A stretch of DNA of 5,787 bases, taken from contig JAISRA010000112.1 of assembly GCA_031273885.1 (NCBI GenBank), positions 1 to 5,787 on the forward strand, written 5' to 3'. Origin of the DNA: Endomicrobium sp. (lineage in GTDB: Bacteria > Elusimicrobiota > Endomicrobiia > Endomicrobiales > Endomicrobiaceae). How positions within the stretch are numbered: the stretch's first letter is position 1; each line of letters opens with the position of its first letter. The translations under genes and the position numbers were made by a program. Shown piece by piece: positions 1-5,787 of this stretch. The notes beneath the pieces are model-generated. The model saw only the letters and a list, made by a program, of their open reading frames with translations. It was not told the DNA's origin and did not search any database.

Positions 1-571
1 TAAAACCACACTTTTGGCAGATGTTTACATAGGCATCAAACATAGTCTTATAATACTTTTCCAAATCAATTTCATCTGTATGAAACGAATAAGCATCTTT
101 CATTAAAAATTCTCTTGAGCGAATTACACCAAAACGCGGGCGTATTTCATCTCTAAATTTAGTACCAAACTGATATAACATAATAGGAAGTTGTTTGTAT
201 GACTTGATACTTTTTCTTGCCAAATCCGTTACAGCTTCTTCCGCCGTAGGAGCAAGACAAAATTCAGCATCTTTTCTATCTCTAAGCTTAAAAAGTTCTT
301 TACCGTAAACAATCCATCTACCTGTTTTGTCCCACAAATCTTTAGGGAAAATCAATGGAAGTGTTATTTCCTGACCGCCAACAACGTTCATCTCTTGCCT
401 TATTATATTTTCAACTTTTCTTAAAGCTTTAAGGCCTAACGGTAAAAATTCATAAAAACCAGATGCAATCTTATGTATCATTCCTGATCTTATCATAAGT
501 TTTGCAGAGATTATATCGGCTTCAGAAGGTACTTCTCTCAAAGTAGGAATTAATAATCTGGAAAAAAACAT
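1..571 (-). CDS. proS: Prolyl-tRNA synthetase, N-terminal part (3' end outside the window)
   Basis: Class II aminoacyl-tRNA synthetase that charges tRNA-Pro with proline in the cytoplasm. I translated this frame by hand: it is open for 190 codons from the ATG at 571 to the window edge, roughly the first third of a bacterial-type enzyme of about 570 residues. The start matches the family N-terminus (MFFSRLLIPTLREVPSEAD). Residues 35-61 cover the class II motif 1 region (ASGFYEFLPLGLKALRKVE). Residues 107-112 are APTAEE, the proline-site TxE region. Motif 2 is clear at 139-164, with FRDEIRPRFGV followed by RSREFLMKDAYSFH. The INS editing domain, motif 3 and the anticodon-binding domain lie beyond the edge, so the bacterial subtype is inferred from the N-terminal half only. 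It follows greA after 35 nt; upstream of the ATG is a G-rich GGGGAA at 6-nt range, a mediocre ribosome-binding site. It is probably co-transcribed with greA. Confidence 0.96.
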   Translation of the reverse strand, partial: MFFSRLLIPTLREVPSEADIISAKLMIRSGMIHKIASGFYEFLPLGLKALRKVENIIRQEMNVVGGQEITLPLIFPKDLWDKTGRWIVYGKELFKLRDRKDAEFCLAPTAEEAVTDLARKSIKSYKQLPIMLYQFGTKFRDEIRPRFGVIRSREFLMKDAYSFHTDEIDLEKYYKTMFDAYVNICQKCGF

Positions 572-606
572 ATGTTCCCCAACTCTTCACTGTATTACTA
601 CTGTAA

Positions 607-1071
607 TTATCTGAAAATCTTCAATATTTTAAACTTCTTCTTACCTGCGGGCAACTCAACTTCAACTGTTTCACCTGCCTTACGACCTAACAATCCTTGC
701 ACAAGAGGATACTGTACTGAAATCCTGCTTGCCGCAGGATCGGCTTCTTCTAAAACTACAATTGTATATTCATAGACCTCGCCACTCTCATCTTGTATTG
801 TCATAGTAACTCCGATAAATATTTTGTTCGGATCAATATTTTGTTCCTCAATAAGTTTTGCGCGTGATATTTTTAAATCAAGTTCCATAATTCTGCGCAT
901 AAGACTACTAAGAGTCTCTTTTGCAGCGTGATATTCCGCATTCTCTCTTAAATCGCCGTGTTCACGCGCTCTTGCGATTTCATCTTGAATTAGCGGTTTT
1001 CTTTTTTGAAGTTCTTCTAGTTCTTTAATAAGTTTCTCTCTGCCATCTCTTGTCAAATAAATTTCCGACAT
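607..1071 (-). CDS. greA: Transcription elongation factor GreA
   Basis: Binds the RNA polymerase secondary channel and stimulates cleavage of backtracked transcripts. The protein is 154 residues, close to the usual 158 or so. Residues 1-75 form the N-terminal coiled coil. Its tip carries GDLRENAEYHAAKE (39-52), with the acidic pair D40 and E43 that corresponds to E. coli D41 and E44. Residues 80-154 form the FKBP-like C-terminal domain, including LLGRKAGETVEVELPAG (127-143). The AREHGDLRENAEYHAAKE segment is GreA-like rather than GreB-like. The frame stays open upstream to an ATG at 1131, but those 20 extra residues (MGSKDCFYDKK...) lie inside ispG and do not resemble the family. The ATG at 1071 begins MSEIYLTRDGREKL, as expected, and has a GGGAG ribosome-binding site. 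It starts 5 nt after the ispG stop, so the two genes are very likely co-transcribed and translationally coupled. Confidence 0.96.
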   Translation of the reverse strand: MSEIYLTRDGREKLIKELEELQKRKPLIQDEIARAREHGDLRENAEYHAAKETLSSLMRRIMELDLKISRAKLIEEQNIDPNKIFIGVTMTIQDESGEVYEYTIVVLEEADPAASRISVQYPLVQGLLGRKAGETVEVELPAGKKKFKILKIFR

Positions 1072-1076
1072 TTTTT

Positions 1077-2168
1077 TTACTCCCGTAAATCCTGATAACT
1101 TTTTATCATAGAAACAATCTTTTGAACCCATTTGTCAGGTTTGATTTTTCCTATAATTTTGCTGTTTTTAAACAATATTCCGACATTTTTTCCACCTGCT
1201 ATACCAAAATCTGCATCTTTATCTTCTCCTGGACCATTCACCATACAACCCATAATAGCTATTTTTATAGATTTAGAATTTCTTTTTAAGCTACTCATGG
1301 AAAAAACTTTCTTTTCTACCTCTGAAACTATTTTTATCAAATCAACCTGACATCTGGAACAAGTAGGGCAAGACACTATCTCCAGCCCTGAACTGCGCAG
1401 TCCCATAGACTGTAAAAGAGAATAAGCCGCTCTGACCTCTTCAATAGGATCAGCAGTAAGTGAAACTCTCAAGGTATCGCCGATACCATCGAACAACATT
1501 ACCCCTAACCCAGCTGCAGATTTTATTGTCCCGCTAAACACTGAGCCTGCCTCCGTTATTCCTAAATGCAACGGGTAATTTCTTTTTGAAGCAAATATTT
1601 TATATGCCTGAACTGTTATATCTATATTTGAAGCTTTCAAAGAAACAACTACGTCTTCAAAATTACATTTTTCTAAAATTTTTACATGTTCCATTGCTGC
1701 TTTGACCATTGCCTTGGCCCGTGACAGATTATCTGAAAAATTATGAACTTTCTTTAAAGAACCGGCATTTACTCCGATTCGTATAGGAATATAAGCTTTT
1801 TTAGCTTCTTTTACCAAACTTTCAACTCTATCTTTTGAACCAATGTTCCCAGGGTTGATTCTTAACTTATCTATGCCCTGTTTTATCGCTTCAAAAGCTA
1901 TTCTGTAATCAAAATGAATATCTGCCACTAACGGTACTTTTATATTTTTTTTTATTTTGCTTACATTGCGAGCAGACTCTATATCAGGCAGAGATACGCG
2001 CACAATCTCACAACCTGCTTCTTCAAGCTGTTTTATTTGTTTTACGGTAGCTTTCCAATCTCTTGAATTTGTATTCGTCATAGATTGAATTGCAACAGGT
2101 GCCCCTCCACCTATCACAACATTCCCTACATTTACTTTTTTCGTCTGCAATCTTTTATAAAAACTCAT
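1077..2168 (-). CDS. ispG: 4-hydroxy-3-methylbut-2-en-1-yl diphosphate synthase (IspG/GcpE)
   Basis: [4Fe-4S] enzyme that converts 2-C-methyl-D-erythritol 2,4-cyclodiphosphate to HMBPP, the penultimate MEP-pathway step, in the cytosol. The 363-residue length is typical of the two-domain bacterial form. The N-terminal TIM-barrel part shows VAIQSMTNTNSRDW (25-38), PLVADIHFDYRIAFEAI (79-95), LRINPGNIG (102-110), RIGVNAGSL (130-138), HLGITEAGS (201-209) and GIGDTLRVSLTADP (228-241). The C-terminal cluster domain has SCPTCSRCQVDL (266-277) and MGCMVNGPGE (306-315). Cluster ligands by alignment to E. coli C270, C273, C305 and E312 are C267, C270, C308 and E315. An extra cysteine, C273, lies three residues after C270. 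The ATG at 2168 fits the family N-terminus and an in-frame stop lies 9 nt upstream, yet no Shine-Dalgarno sequence is visible before it. It follows rseP after a 129-nt gap, the largest here, so it may have its own promoter. Confidence 0.97.
   Translation of the reverse strand: MSFYKRLQTKKVNVGNVVIGGGAPVAIQSMTNTNSRDWKATVKQIKQLEEAGCEIVRVSLPDIESARNVSKIKKNIKVPLVADIHFDYRIAFEAIKQGIDKLRINPGNIGSKDRVESLVKEAKKAYIPIRIGVNAGSLKKVHNFSDNLSRAKAMVKAAMEHVKILEKCNFEDVVVSLKASNIDITVQAYKIFASKRNYPLHLGITEAGSVFSGTIKSAAGLGVMLFDGIGDTLRVSLTADPIEEVRAAYSLLQSMGLRSSGLEIVSCPTCSRCQVDLIKIVSEVEKKVFSMSSLKRNSKSIKIAIMGCMVNGPGEDKDADFGIAGGKNVGILFKNSKIIGKIKPDKWVQKIVSMIKSYQDLRE
1080..1084 (-). promoter_or_regulatory. Ribosome-binding site of greA (decides the start codon)
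   Basis: On the minus strand this reads GGGAG, followed by an 8-nt spacer (TAAAAAAA) and the ATG at 1071. It supports the 154-residue start over the upstream ATG at 1131. The GAG of this site is the last sense codon of ispG and the TAA in the spacer is the ispG stop, so ribosomes ending ispG sit on the greA initiation site. Confidence 0.8.
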
Positions 2169-2190
2169 GATTAATTAAATCAAAATTCAA

Positions 2191-2196
2191 ATTATA
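2191..2196 (-). promoter_or_regulatory. Possible -10 box of an ispG promoter
   Basis: The minus strand reads TATAAT, a perfect -10 consensus, 22 nt before the ispG ATG. A start of transcription about 7 nt downstream would leave a leader of only 15 or so nt. The -35 region at 16-18 nt spacing is poor (ATATAT or similar, against TTGACA). In such AT-rich DNA a TATAAT can arise by chance, so this is a candidate only. Its position in the only long gap of the operon is the main support. Confidence 0.35.
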
Positions 2197-2263
2197 AGTA
2201 AATCTATTTTTTAATATATTCCTATACCTCAGTACAGATTTTAATTTTAATTAAATAAATAAC

Positions 2264-2295
2264 TCTGCAATCTGCAATGGCATTGCAATGGGCAT
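2264..2295 (+). repeat. Cluster of short direct and inverted repeats after rseP
   Basis: Immediately after the rseP stop, 32 bases are built almost entirely from one short motif. TCTGCAA occurs twice in tandem (2264-2270 and 2271-2277). TGCAATGG occurs twice (2273-2280 and 2284-2291), as part of an imperfect 10/11-base repeat (2274-2283 and 2285-2295). TGCAATG and CATTGCA form an inverted repeat around base 2280, and CATTGCAATG (2281-2290) is a perfect palindrome. In minus-strand RNA this can form a 6-bp hairpin TGCAAT-GCC-ATTGCA. No U-tract follows directly, so it is not a standard intrinsic terminator. Function unknown: a weak terminator, an mRNA 3'-end stabiliser, a protein-binding site or plain slippage-derived sequence are all possible. 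Confidence 0.7.
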
Positions 2296-2297
2296 AT

Positions 2298-3362
2298 CTA
2301 TTTTTTAAGTAACTTACTTACTCCTAAGCGCAATAAATCGCTATATGTTGCAAAAAGAAAAATACCAAATATAAAAACTAATCCTATTGTATTGTAAACT
2401 TGAACAACTTTAGCGCTTATCCGTCTTTTGATTATTCCTTCAATAAAAAACAACACCATCATACCACCATCAACCATAGGAATTGGAAAAAGATTGAATA
2501 ATCCTAAAGCAATTGATATAATTGCAAGTAATCTCAAATAATCATATATTCCCGATTTTGTGGCATTTGCCATAACTTGCATAATACCGATCGGACCTGA
2601 AATATCAGGTTTTTCAAATGAAATAATTTTATTCACAAGATATACTACAGTCATAGCTGTCTGGGTTATAGAAGTCTGTACTCCAAAATAAATAGATTTA
2701 AAAAATCCAGGCTTCATCTTTAGTATTAAAGGACTTACACAAATCGTACCAATACTCATTACAGGATTTTTTACAATAGCCATATTTAAATCAAAAGAAA
2801 AACTTCCTCTCTTCACTGCAAAAACTGCTTGTTTATATACCTTATTTTTTATATTTGAGGATAAATTGTTCCATGTACTTAATTTCACACCATCTTCCAT
2901 TGATTTTACTTTATCTCCATCTCCCAGCATAAGACTTGCATACGGCATATAATAATTTTCAGTAACGGATCCTATCAAAAATCCATCAGAGATTTGATTT
3001 GTACCCCATATATTAAAAACAAAAGCAAAAATGAAAACTGCTAAAATATAATTTAACAACGGGCCTGCAAGTGATATCCATACTTTTTTATACCATTTTA
3101 ACGATAAATACTCTCCGCTTGCACCTGTAGTTTTAGCAGGACTTTCTCCTGCCATTGAAATAAATCCACCAAAAAAAATAGATTTTATGCAGTATTTTGT
3201 ACCTCTATAAGTATATTTTATTAAGTCAGGTCCAAAGCCAAAAGCAAAAGTCAATATCCTAACTTTGCACATTTTTGCCGCAAAAAAATGTCCCAATTCA
3301 TGTATAAAAACCAAAAAACCGAGGCCAACTATGACACCAACCACCTGAAGAATTACAGCCAT
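2298..3362 (-). CDS. rseP: RseP/RasP-family intramembrane site-2 zinc metalloprotease
   Basis: Membrane-embedded M50 protease that cleaves transmembrane segments of anti-sigma factors or leftover signal peptides in the inner membrane. At 354 residues it fits the single-PDZ form; E. coli RseP has two PDZ domains and about 450. The first membrane segment (about 5-25) ends in the zinc site HELGH (21-25), with H21, H25 and catalytic E22. FGGFISMAGE (64-73) is the family's membrane-associated loop. A second segment lies at about 93-117. Residues 125-190 take the place of the PDZ domain but match it only loosely (LGDGDKVKS, 146-154). DISGPIGIMQ (253-262) and NLFPIPMVDGG (290-300, with the third zinc ligand D298) are clear; the last segment is about 325-342. 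The ATG directly abuts the dxr stop, with AAAGGA at 6-nt spacing. The client is not visible here: no anti-sigma or sigma gene lies in the window. Confidence 0.95.
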   Translation of the reverse strand: MAVILQVVGVIVGLGFLVFIHELGHFFAAKMCKVRILTFAFGFGPDLIKYTYRGTKYCIKSIFFGGFISMAGESPAKTTGASGEYLSLKWYKKVWISLAGPLLNYILAVFIFAFVFNIWGTNQISDGFLIGSVTENYYMPYASLMLGDGDKVKSMEDGVKLSTWNNLSSNIKNKVYKQAVFAVKRGSFSFDLNMAIVKNPVMSIGTICVSPLILKMKPGFFKSIYFGVQTSITQTAMTVVYLVNKIISFEKPDISGPIGIMQVMANATKSGIYDYLRLLAIISIALGLFNLFPIPMVDGGMMVLFFIEGIIKRRISAKVVQVYNTIGLVFIFGIFLFATYSDLLRLGVSKLLKK

Positions 3363-4523
3363 TTATATTCCTTTTTCAATTAATTTTTTTGCATATTGTT
3401 TTGCCCACAAATCAGCCTTCAAAAAAGTATCCAATGACATACGCTTAGAAATTTTATGAAATTTAATTGTTTTTTCAACGATTTTCCCAATATCCGTAAA
3501 CTTTATTTCTTTATTTAAAAAAGCAGCAACTGAGACTTCATTTGCAGCATTCATTACGGCAGGAACAGTATATCCTTTTTTTGCTGCATAATATGCAAGA
3601 CCTAAACAACGAAATTTATCAAAATCAGGTTTATAAAACTCTAATTTCCCGATTTCAAAAAAATTTAACGGTTTAACATTAGATGGCACTCTTTCAGGAT
3701 AAGTTAGCGCATACTGTATAGGAAGGCACATATCGGGATTTGAAAGCTGTGCTATAACCGAACCATCAGCATATTCTACCATTGAATGCACTATGGACTG
3801 TGGGTGTATAATAATTTCAATATTATCTATAGGTATGCCAAAAAGAACAGAGGCTTCAATAGCCTCAAGTCCCTTATTCATAAGAGTAGCACTATCTATT
3901 GTTATTTTCTTTCCCATTTTCCACGTTGGATGATTTAAAGCTTGCTCAACACTTATTTTAGAAAAATCTTTGTTGTACCTGTAGAACGGCCCGCCTGAAG
4001 CTGTAAGTATTATTTTTTTTATATGTGATTTTTTTGCTCCAACACAACACTGAAATATAGCTGAATGCTCACTATCAATAGGAAATACAGAAACGCCTTT
4101 TTTTGCTGTAAGATTCATTATATAATTCCCTGCCATAACAAGTGACTCTTTATTTGCAATAGCTACATTTTTTCTCGCCTTTATTGCAGCAATTATAGAT
4201 TTTACACCAACGGAACCGACAATCGAAGCAAAAACCATATCAACATCACGCGTCGTCGCAAGCTTTTCAAGCCCTGCTGCTCCACTATAAACGTTAGTTT
4301 GCATATCATTTGAAACACACCATTCTTTTAAAATCCGGGCCGCCACGGGATCATTAACTGATACCGCAGTAGGGTTAAACTTTTTGATTTGAGATTTTAA
4401 AACATTTATATTGGAACCAACAGCAAGTCCTTTCACGCAAACATAGTCTTTCATTCTAGAAACTACATCAAGAATCTGCATCCCTACTGAACCTGAAGAA
4501 CCTAAAATTATTATTTTTTTCAT
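3363..4523 (-). CDS. dxr: 1-deoxy-D-xylulose-5-phosphate reductoisomerase (DXP reductoisomerase)
   Basis: Converts 1-deoxy-D-xylulose 5-phosphate to 2-C-methyl-D-erythritol 4-phosphate with NADPH and a divalent metal. This is the first committed step of the MEP pathway, in the cytosol, and the target of fosmidomycin. The 386-residue length is normal. The Rossmann loop is LGSSGSVG (7-14), with serine where GSTGSIG is usual. AIANKESLV (121-129) is conserved. PIDSEHSAIFQ (148-158) carries metal ligands D150 and E152. TASGGPF (174-180) and NHPTWKMGKKITIDSATLMN (197-216) are followed by KGLE with E220, the equivalent of E. coli E231. IHPQSIVHSMVEY (239-251) and VPAVMNAANEV (320-330) complete the set. 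The start overlaps the cdsA stop as ATGA (4 bp), and no clear ribosome-binding site precedes it, so it probably relies on coupling to cdsA. Together with ispG, two MEP-pathway genes flank rseP. Confidence 0.98.
   Translation of the reverse strand: MKKIIILGSSGSVGMQILDVVSRMKDYVCVKGLAVGSNINVLKSQIKKFNPTAVSVNDPVAARILKEWCVSNDMQTNVYSGAAGLEKLATTRDVDMVFASIVGSVGVKSIIAAIKARKNVAIANKESLVMAGNYIMNLTAKKGVSVFPIDSEHSAIFQCCVGAKKSHIKKIILTASGGPFYRYNKDFSKISVEQALNHPTWKMGKKITIDSATLMNKGLEAIEASVLFGIPIDNIEIIIHPQSIVHSMVEYADGSVIAQLSNPDMCLPIQYALTYPERVPSNVKPLNFFEIGKLEFYKPDFDKFRCLGLAYYAAKKGYTVPAVMNAANEVSVAAFLNKEIKFTDIGKIVEKTIKFHKISKRMSLDTFLKADLWAKQYAKKLIEKGI
3369..3374 (-). promoter_or_regulatory. Ribosome-binding site of rseP inside the end of dxr
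   Basis: The minus strand reads AAAGGA, then 6 nt, then the rseP ATG. The site lies in the last codons of dxr, and the dxr TAA immediately precedes the ATG with no base between them. This arrangement supports the chosen start and translational coupling of the two genes. Confidence 0.75.
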
Positions 4524-5317
4524 TTTAAAATCTTTAAAGCGTAATACATCACGGGAGTAGCAAATATGTAAGAATCAAATCTATCAAAAACTCCACCATG
4601 TCCGGGTATTATTTTCCCTGAATCTTTAATATTACCATCTCTTTTTATAAGAGATTCTGCGAGATCAGAAAATTGCCCTGTAATAGAAATTACAAGCCCA
4701 AATATTAAAGCTTCACGCAAAGTAAAAATACTCTCCATAAATATATATCTGCAGATAACCGCAGTTAAAACTCCGAAAATAACTCCCGCTGCGGCACCTT
4801 CTACTGTCTTCTTGGGACTCACATTTTTCGCAAGTTTATGCTTACCAAGCACTTTTCCAAAAGCATAAGCTGCAGTGTCTAAAACCCAAACAACTATGAA
4901 AATAAAAAACATCAACTCCCTGCCACAGCTTAAATTACGAATATAAACCATGTGAACTAAAGAGAGCGGAATAAAAAAAGATCCTAAAAAAGATGTGGAT
5001 ATTCTCCCGACACTTAAGTCAGTATTTTTACCAAAAACTTCTATTCCAAAAAAGACAGCCATCATTACAATCGCTGATAATGCAATTTTATCAACCGAAA
5101 AATTTTTAAAAAAACATAAAAATAAAAAAAACGCCGCCGACATTATAAGTGAAATTAAAACATGAGGATTATATTTTTTTGAAATAGCCAAATATTCTTG
5201 AACAGAGACGAATGATACAACAATCATCATTATGTGAAATGGAATATTGCCATAATATATACTTACAAAAATAAGGGGCATCCCTACAGTTGCCGTTAAT
5301 ATTCTAGTTGCTAACAT
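4520..5317 (-). CDS. cdsA: Phosphatidate cytidylyltransferase (CDP-diglyceride synthase)
   Basis: Integral inner-membrane enzyme that makes CDP-diacylglycerol from phosphatidic acid and CTP, the branch point to bacterial phospholipids. It has 265 residues, a normal length. Most of the chain is hydrophobic, with about eight likely membrane segments (roughly 8-22, 26-44, 53-70, 77-95, 108-126, 134-153, 173-190 and 203-217). The C-terminal CDS signature is complete at 222-248: SLIKRDGNIKDSG is followed by HGGVFDRFD, with D227, K231, D232, H240, D245, R246 and D248. SPKKTVEG (167-174) and DTAAYAFGKVLGKHKL (147-162) are also family-conserved. The ATG at 5317 has GGAG at 7-nt spacing, and an in-frame stop upstream leaves no earlier ATG. 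It lies 87 nt after uppS and overlaps dxr by 4 bp. Placing lipid synthesis next to undecaprenyl synthesis is standard for this cluster. Confidence 0.97.
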   Translation of the reverse strand: MLATRILTATVGMPLIFVSIYYGNIPFHIMMIVVSFVSVQEYLAISKKYNPHVLISLIMSAAFFLFLCFFKNFSVDKIALSAIVMMAVFFGIEVFGKNTDLSVGRISTSFLGSFFIPLSLVHMVYIRNLSCGRELMFFIFIVVWVLDTAAYAFGKVLGKHKLAKNVSPKKTVEGAAAGVIFGVLTAVICRYIFMESIFTLREALIFGLVISITGQFSDLAESLIKRDGNIKDSGKIIPGHGGVFDRFDSYIFATPVMYYALKILK

Positions 5318-5324
5318 ACACTTT

Positions 5325-5328
5325 CTCC
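5325..5328 (-). promoter_or_regulatory. Ribosome-binding site of cdsA
   Basis: The minus strand reads GGAG, then 7 nt (AAAGTGT), then the ATG at 5317. It is the clearest initiation signal in the left-going cluster between uppS and rseP and supports the cdsA start. It lies at the end of the 87-nt uppS-cdsA gap, in which I found no convincing promoter or terminator. Confidence 0.7.
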
Positions 5329-5404
5329 ATTCATTCTAATAATATTATGTCTTATCTGACTACAGTTAATATCAATTTTTCTTTTAGCTAACGACCCTAT
5401 CAAA

Positions 5405-5787
5405 TCAAATTCCACCAAAACGTCTTTCTCTTTTTTGAAATTCCGCTATTGCATCTTCTAAGTCATGCCGTGTGAAATCAGGCCATAGTTTATCTGTTAC
5501 ATAAATTTCAGAATACGCAATCTGCCAGAGAAGAAAATTTGATACTCTAAGCTCTCCTGAAGTACGAATAAGCAAATCAGGATCGGGTTGTCCAGCAGTA
5601 TATAAAAAAGATGACACAATTTTTTCCGTAGGTTTTTTTATACCTTGCTTTAACATCTTCTCAAAAGCATGTATAAGTTCTTGCCTTGCACCGTAATTTA
5701 AAGCCAAGTTTAACTCAAGACCTGTATTTTTAGAGGTAATTTTACAGGCGTTTTCCACTTCAGCTCTTACGTTTTCAGGAAATTTTG
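5405..5787 (-). CDS. uppS: Undecaprenyl diphosphate synthase, C-terminal half (5' end outside the window)
   Basis: Cis-prenyltransferase that adds IPP units to FPP to give undecaprenyl diphosphate, the lipid carrier for peptidoglycan and other envelope polymers; cytosolic, acting at the membrane. The last 126 residues are visible of about 230-250. The frame is open to the window edge. The GTG at 5758 is an internal valine, not the start, because KFPENVRAEVENACKIT reads through it as family sequence. Visible motifs are LELNLALNYGARQEL, then DPDLLIRTSGELRVSNF with the diphosphate-binding arginines and serine, then WQIAYSEIYVTDKLWPDF, whose E in AYSEIY matches the Mg2+-binding E213 of E. coli. 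The end is RERRFGGI, typical of the family. The N-terminal catalytic aspartate region is outside the window. It is the first visible gene of the cluster, and the true 5' end of the operon lies further upstream. Confidence 0.97.
   Translation of the reverse strand, partial: KFPENVRAEVENACKITSKNTGLELNLALNYGARQELIHAFEKMLKQGIKKPTEKIVSSFLYTAGQPDPDLLIRTSGELRVSNFLLWQIAYSEIYVTDKLWPDFTRHDLEDAIAEFQKRERRFGGI

Noticed and set aside
572..775. Plus-strand reading frame of 67 codons
   Set aside because: It lies almost entirely antisense to greA, has no family resemblance and no clear ribosome-binding site. It is a shadow frame.
1132..1350. Plus-strand reading frame of 72 codons with a hydrophobic start
   Set aside because: It is antisense to the conserved C-terminal domain of ispG. 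Hydrophobic residues are what antisense reading of Lys/Asn/Ile-rich AT-rich genes produces.
2264..2295. Intrinsic terminator for rseP
   Set aside because: The hairpin stem is only 6 bp with a 3-nt loop and is followed by GATTGCAGAG instead of a U-tract. I keep it as a repeat, not a terminator.
5346..5375. Promoter for cdsA using TTGATA (5370-5375) and CATAAT
   Set aside because: The spacing is about 20 nt, too long for a standard sigma-70 type promoter, and nothing better lies at 16-18 nt.
5384..5391. TTAGCTAA palindrome in the uppS-cdsA gap as an operator
   Set aside because: An 8-bp A/T-rich palindrome is expected by chance, and no second copy or flanking symmetry is visible.
5405..5758. 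GTG at 5758 as the start of a short uppS
   Set aside because: The frame continues upstream with family-like sequence to the window edge, so the gene is cut by the window rather than truncated.
1..5787. A novel defence, mobile or secondary-metabolite system
   Set aside because: Every substantial frame belongs to a well-known housekeeping family with intact motifs, and the gaps (5, 35, 87 and 129 nt) are too short to hide another gene of normal size.

Overview
The window is a compact block of housekeeping genes from an AT-rich bacterium. All seven genes lie on the minus strand, so transcription runs from the right end of the window to the left. In that order they are uppS (5' end cut off by the window edge), cdsA, dxr, rseP, ispG, greA and proS (3' end cut off by the window edge). 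Every frame is intact; I found no pseudogenes, mobile elements, tRNA or rRNA genes, or CRISPR arrays. The order uppS-cdsA-dxr-rseP-ispG-proS is a familiar bacterial arrangement (for example in Clostridia). The placement of greA between ispG and proS is the less familiar part.

Organism: the bacterial-type genes, the MEP (non-mevalonate) isoprenoid pathway, heavy use of AT-ending codons (AAA, ATA, AGA, TTA) and frequent A/T homopolymers point to a low-GC bacterium. From memory of protein flavour and gene order, my best guess is an Elusimicrobiota (Endomicrobium-like) genome. That guess is weak, and a Clostridia-like or other low-GC lineage is not excluded.

Layout by region: 5787-5405 holds the C-terminal half of uppS, followed by an 87-nt gap. 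From 5317 to 2298, cdsA, dxr and rseP are packed with no spacing: cdsA and dxr share an ATGA overlap, and the dxr stop TAA abuts the rseP ATG. The 129-nt gap at 2297-2169 is the longest non-coding stretch. It holds a cluster of short direct and inverted repeats next to the rseP stop and a TATAAT box close to the ispG start. From 2168 to 1, ispG, greA and proS follow with gaps of 5 and 35 nt. No gene-free stretch reaches 300 bases.

How the genes work together: Dxr and IspG are the second and the penultimate enzymes of the MEP pathway that makes IPP and DMAPP. UppS polymerises IPP onto FPP to make the undecaprenyl carrier for cell-wall synthesis. CdsA makes CDP-diacylglycerol for phospholipids. 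RseP is an intramembrane protease of envelope stress or signal-peptide clearance. These five form an envelope and isoprenoid supply unit. GreA (transcript cleavage factor) and ProS (prolyl-tRNA synthetase) add growth-linked information-processing functions downstream.

I looked for a previously undescribed system and did not find one. The observations below are mostly small features of regulation or sequence.
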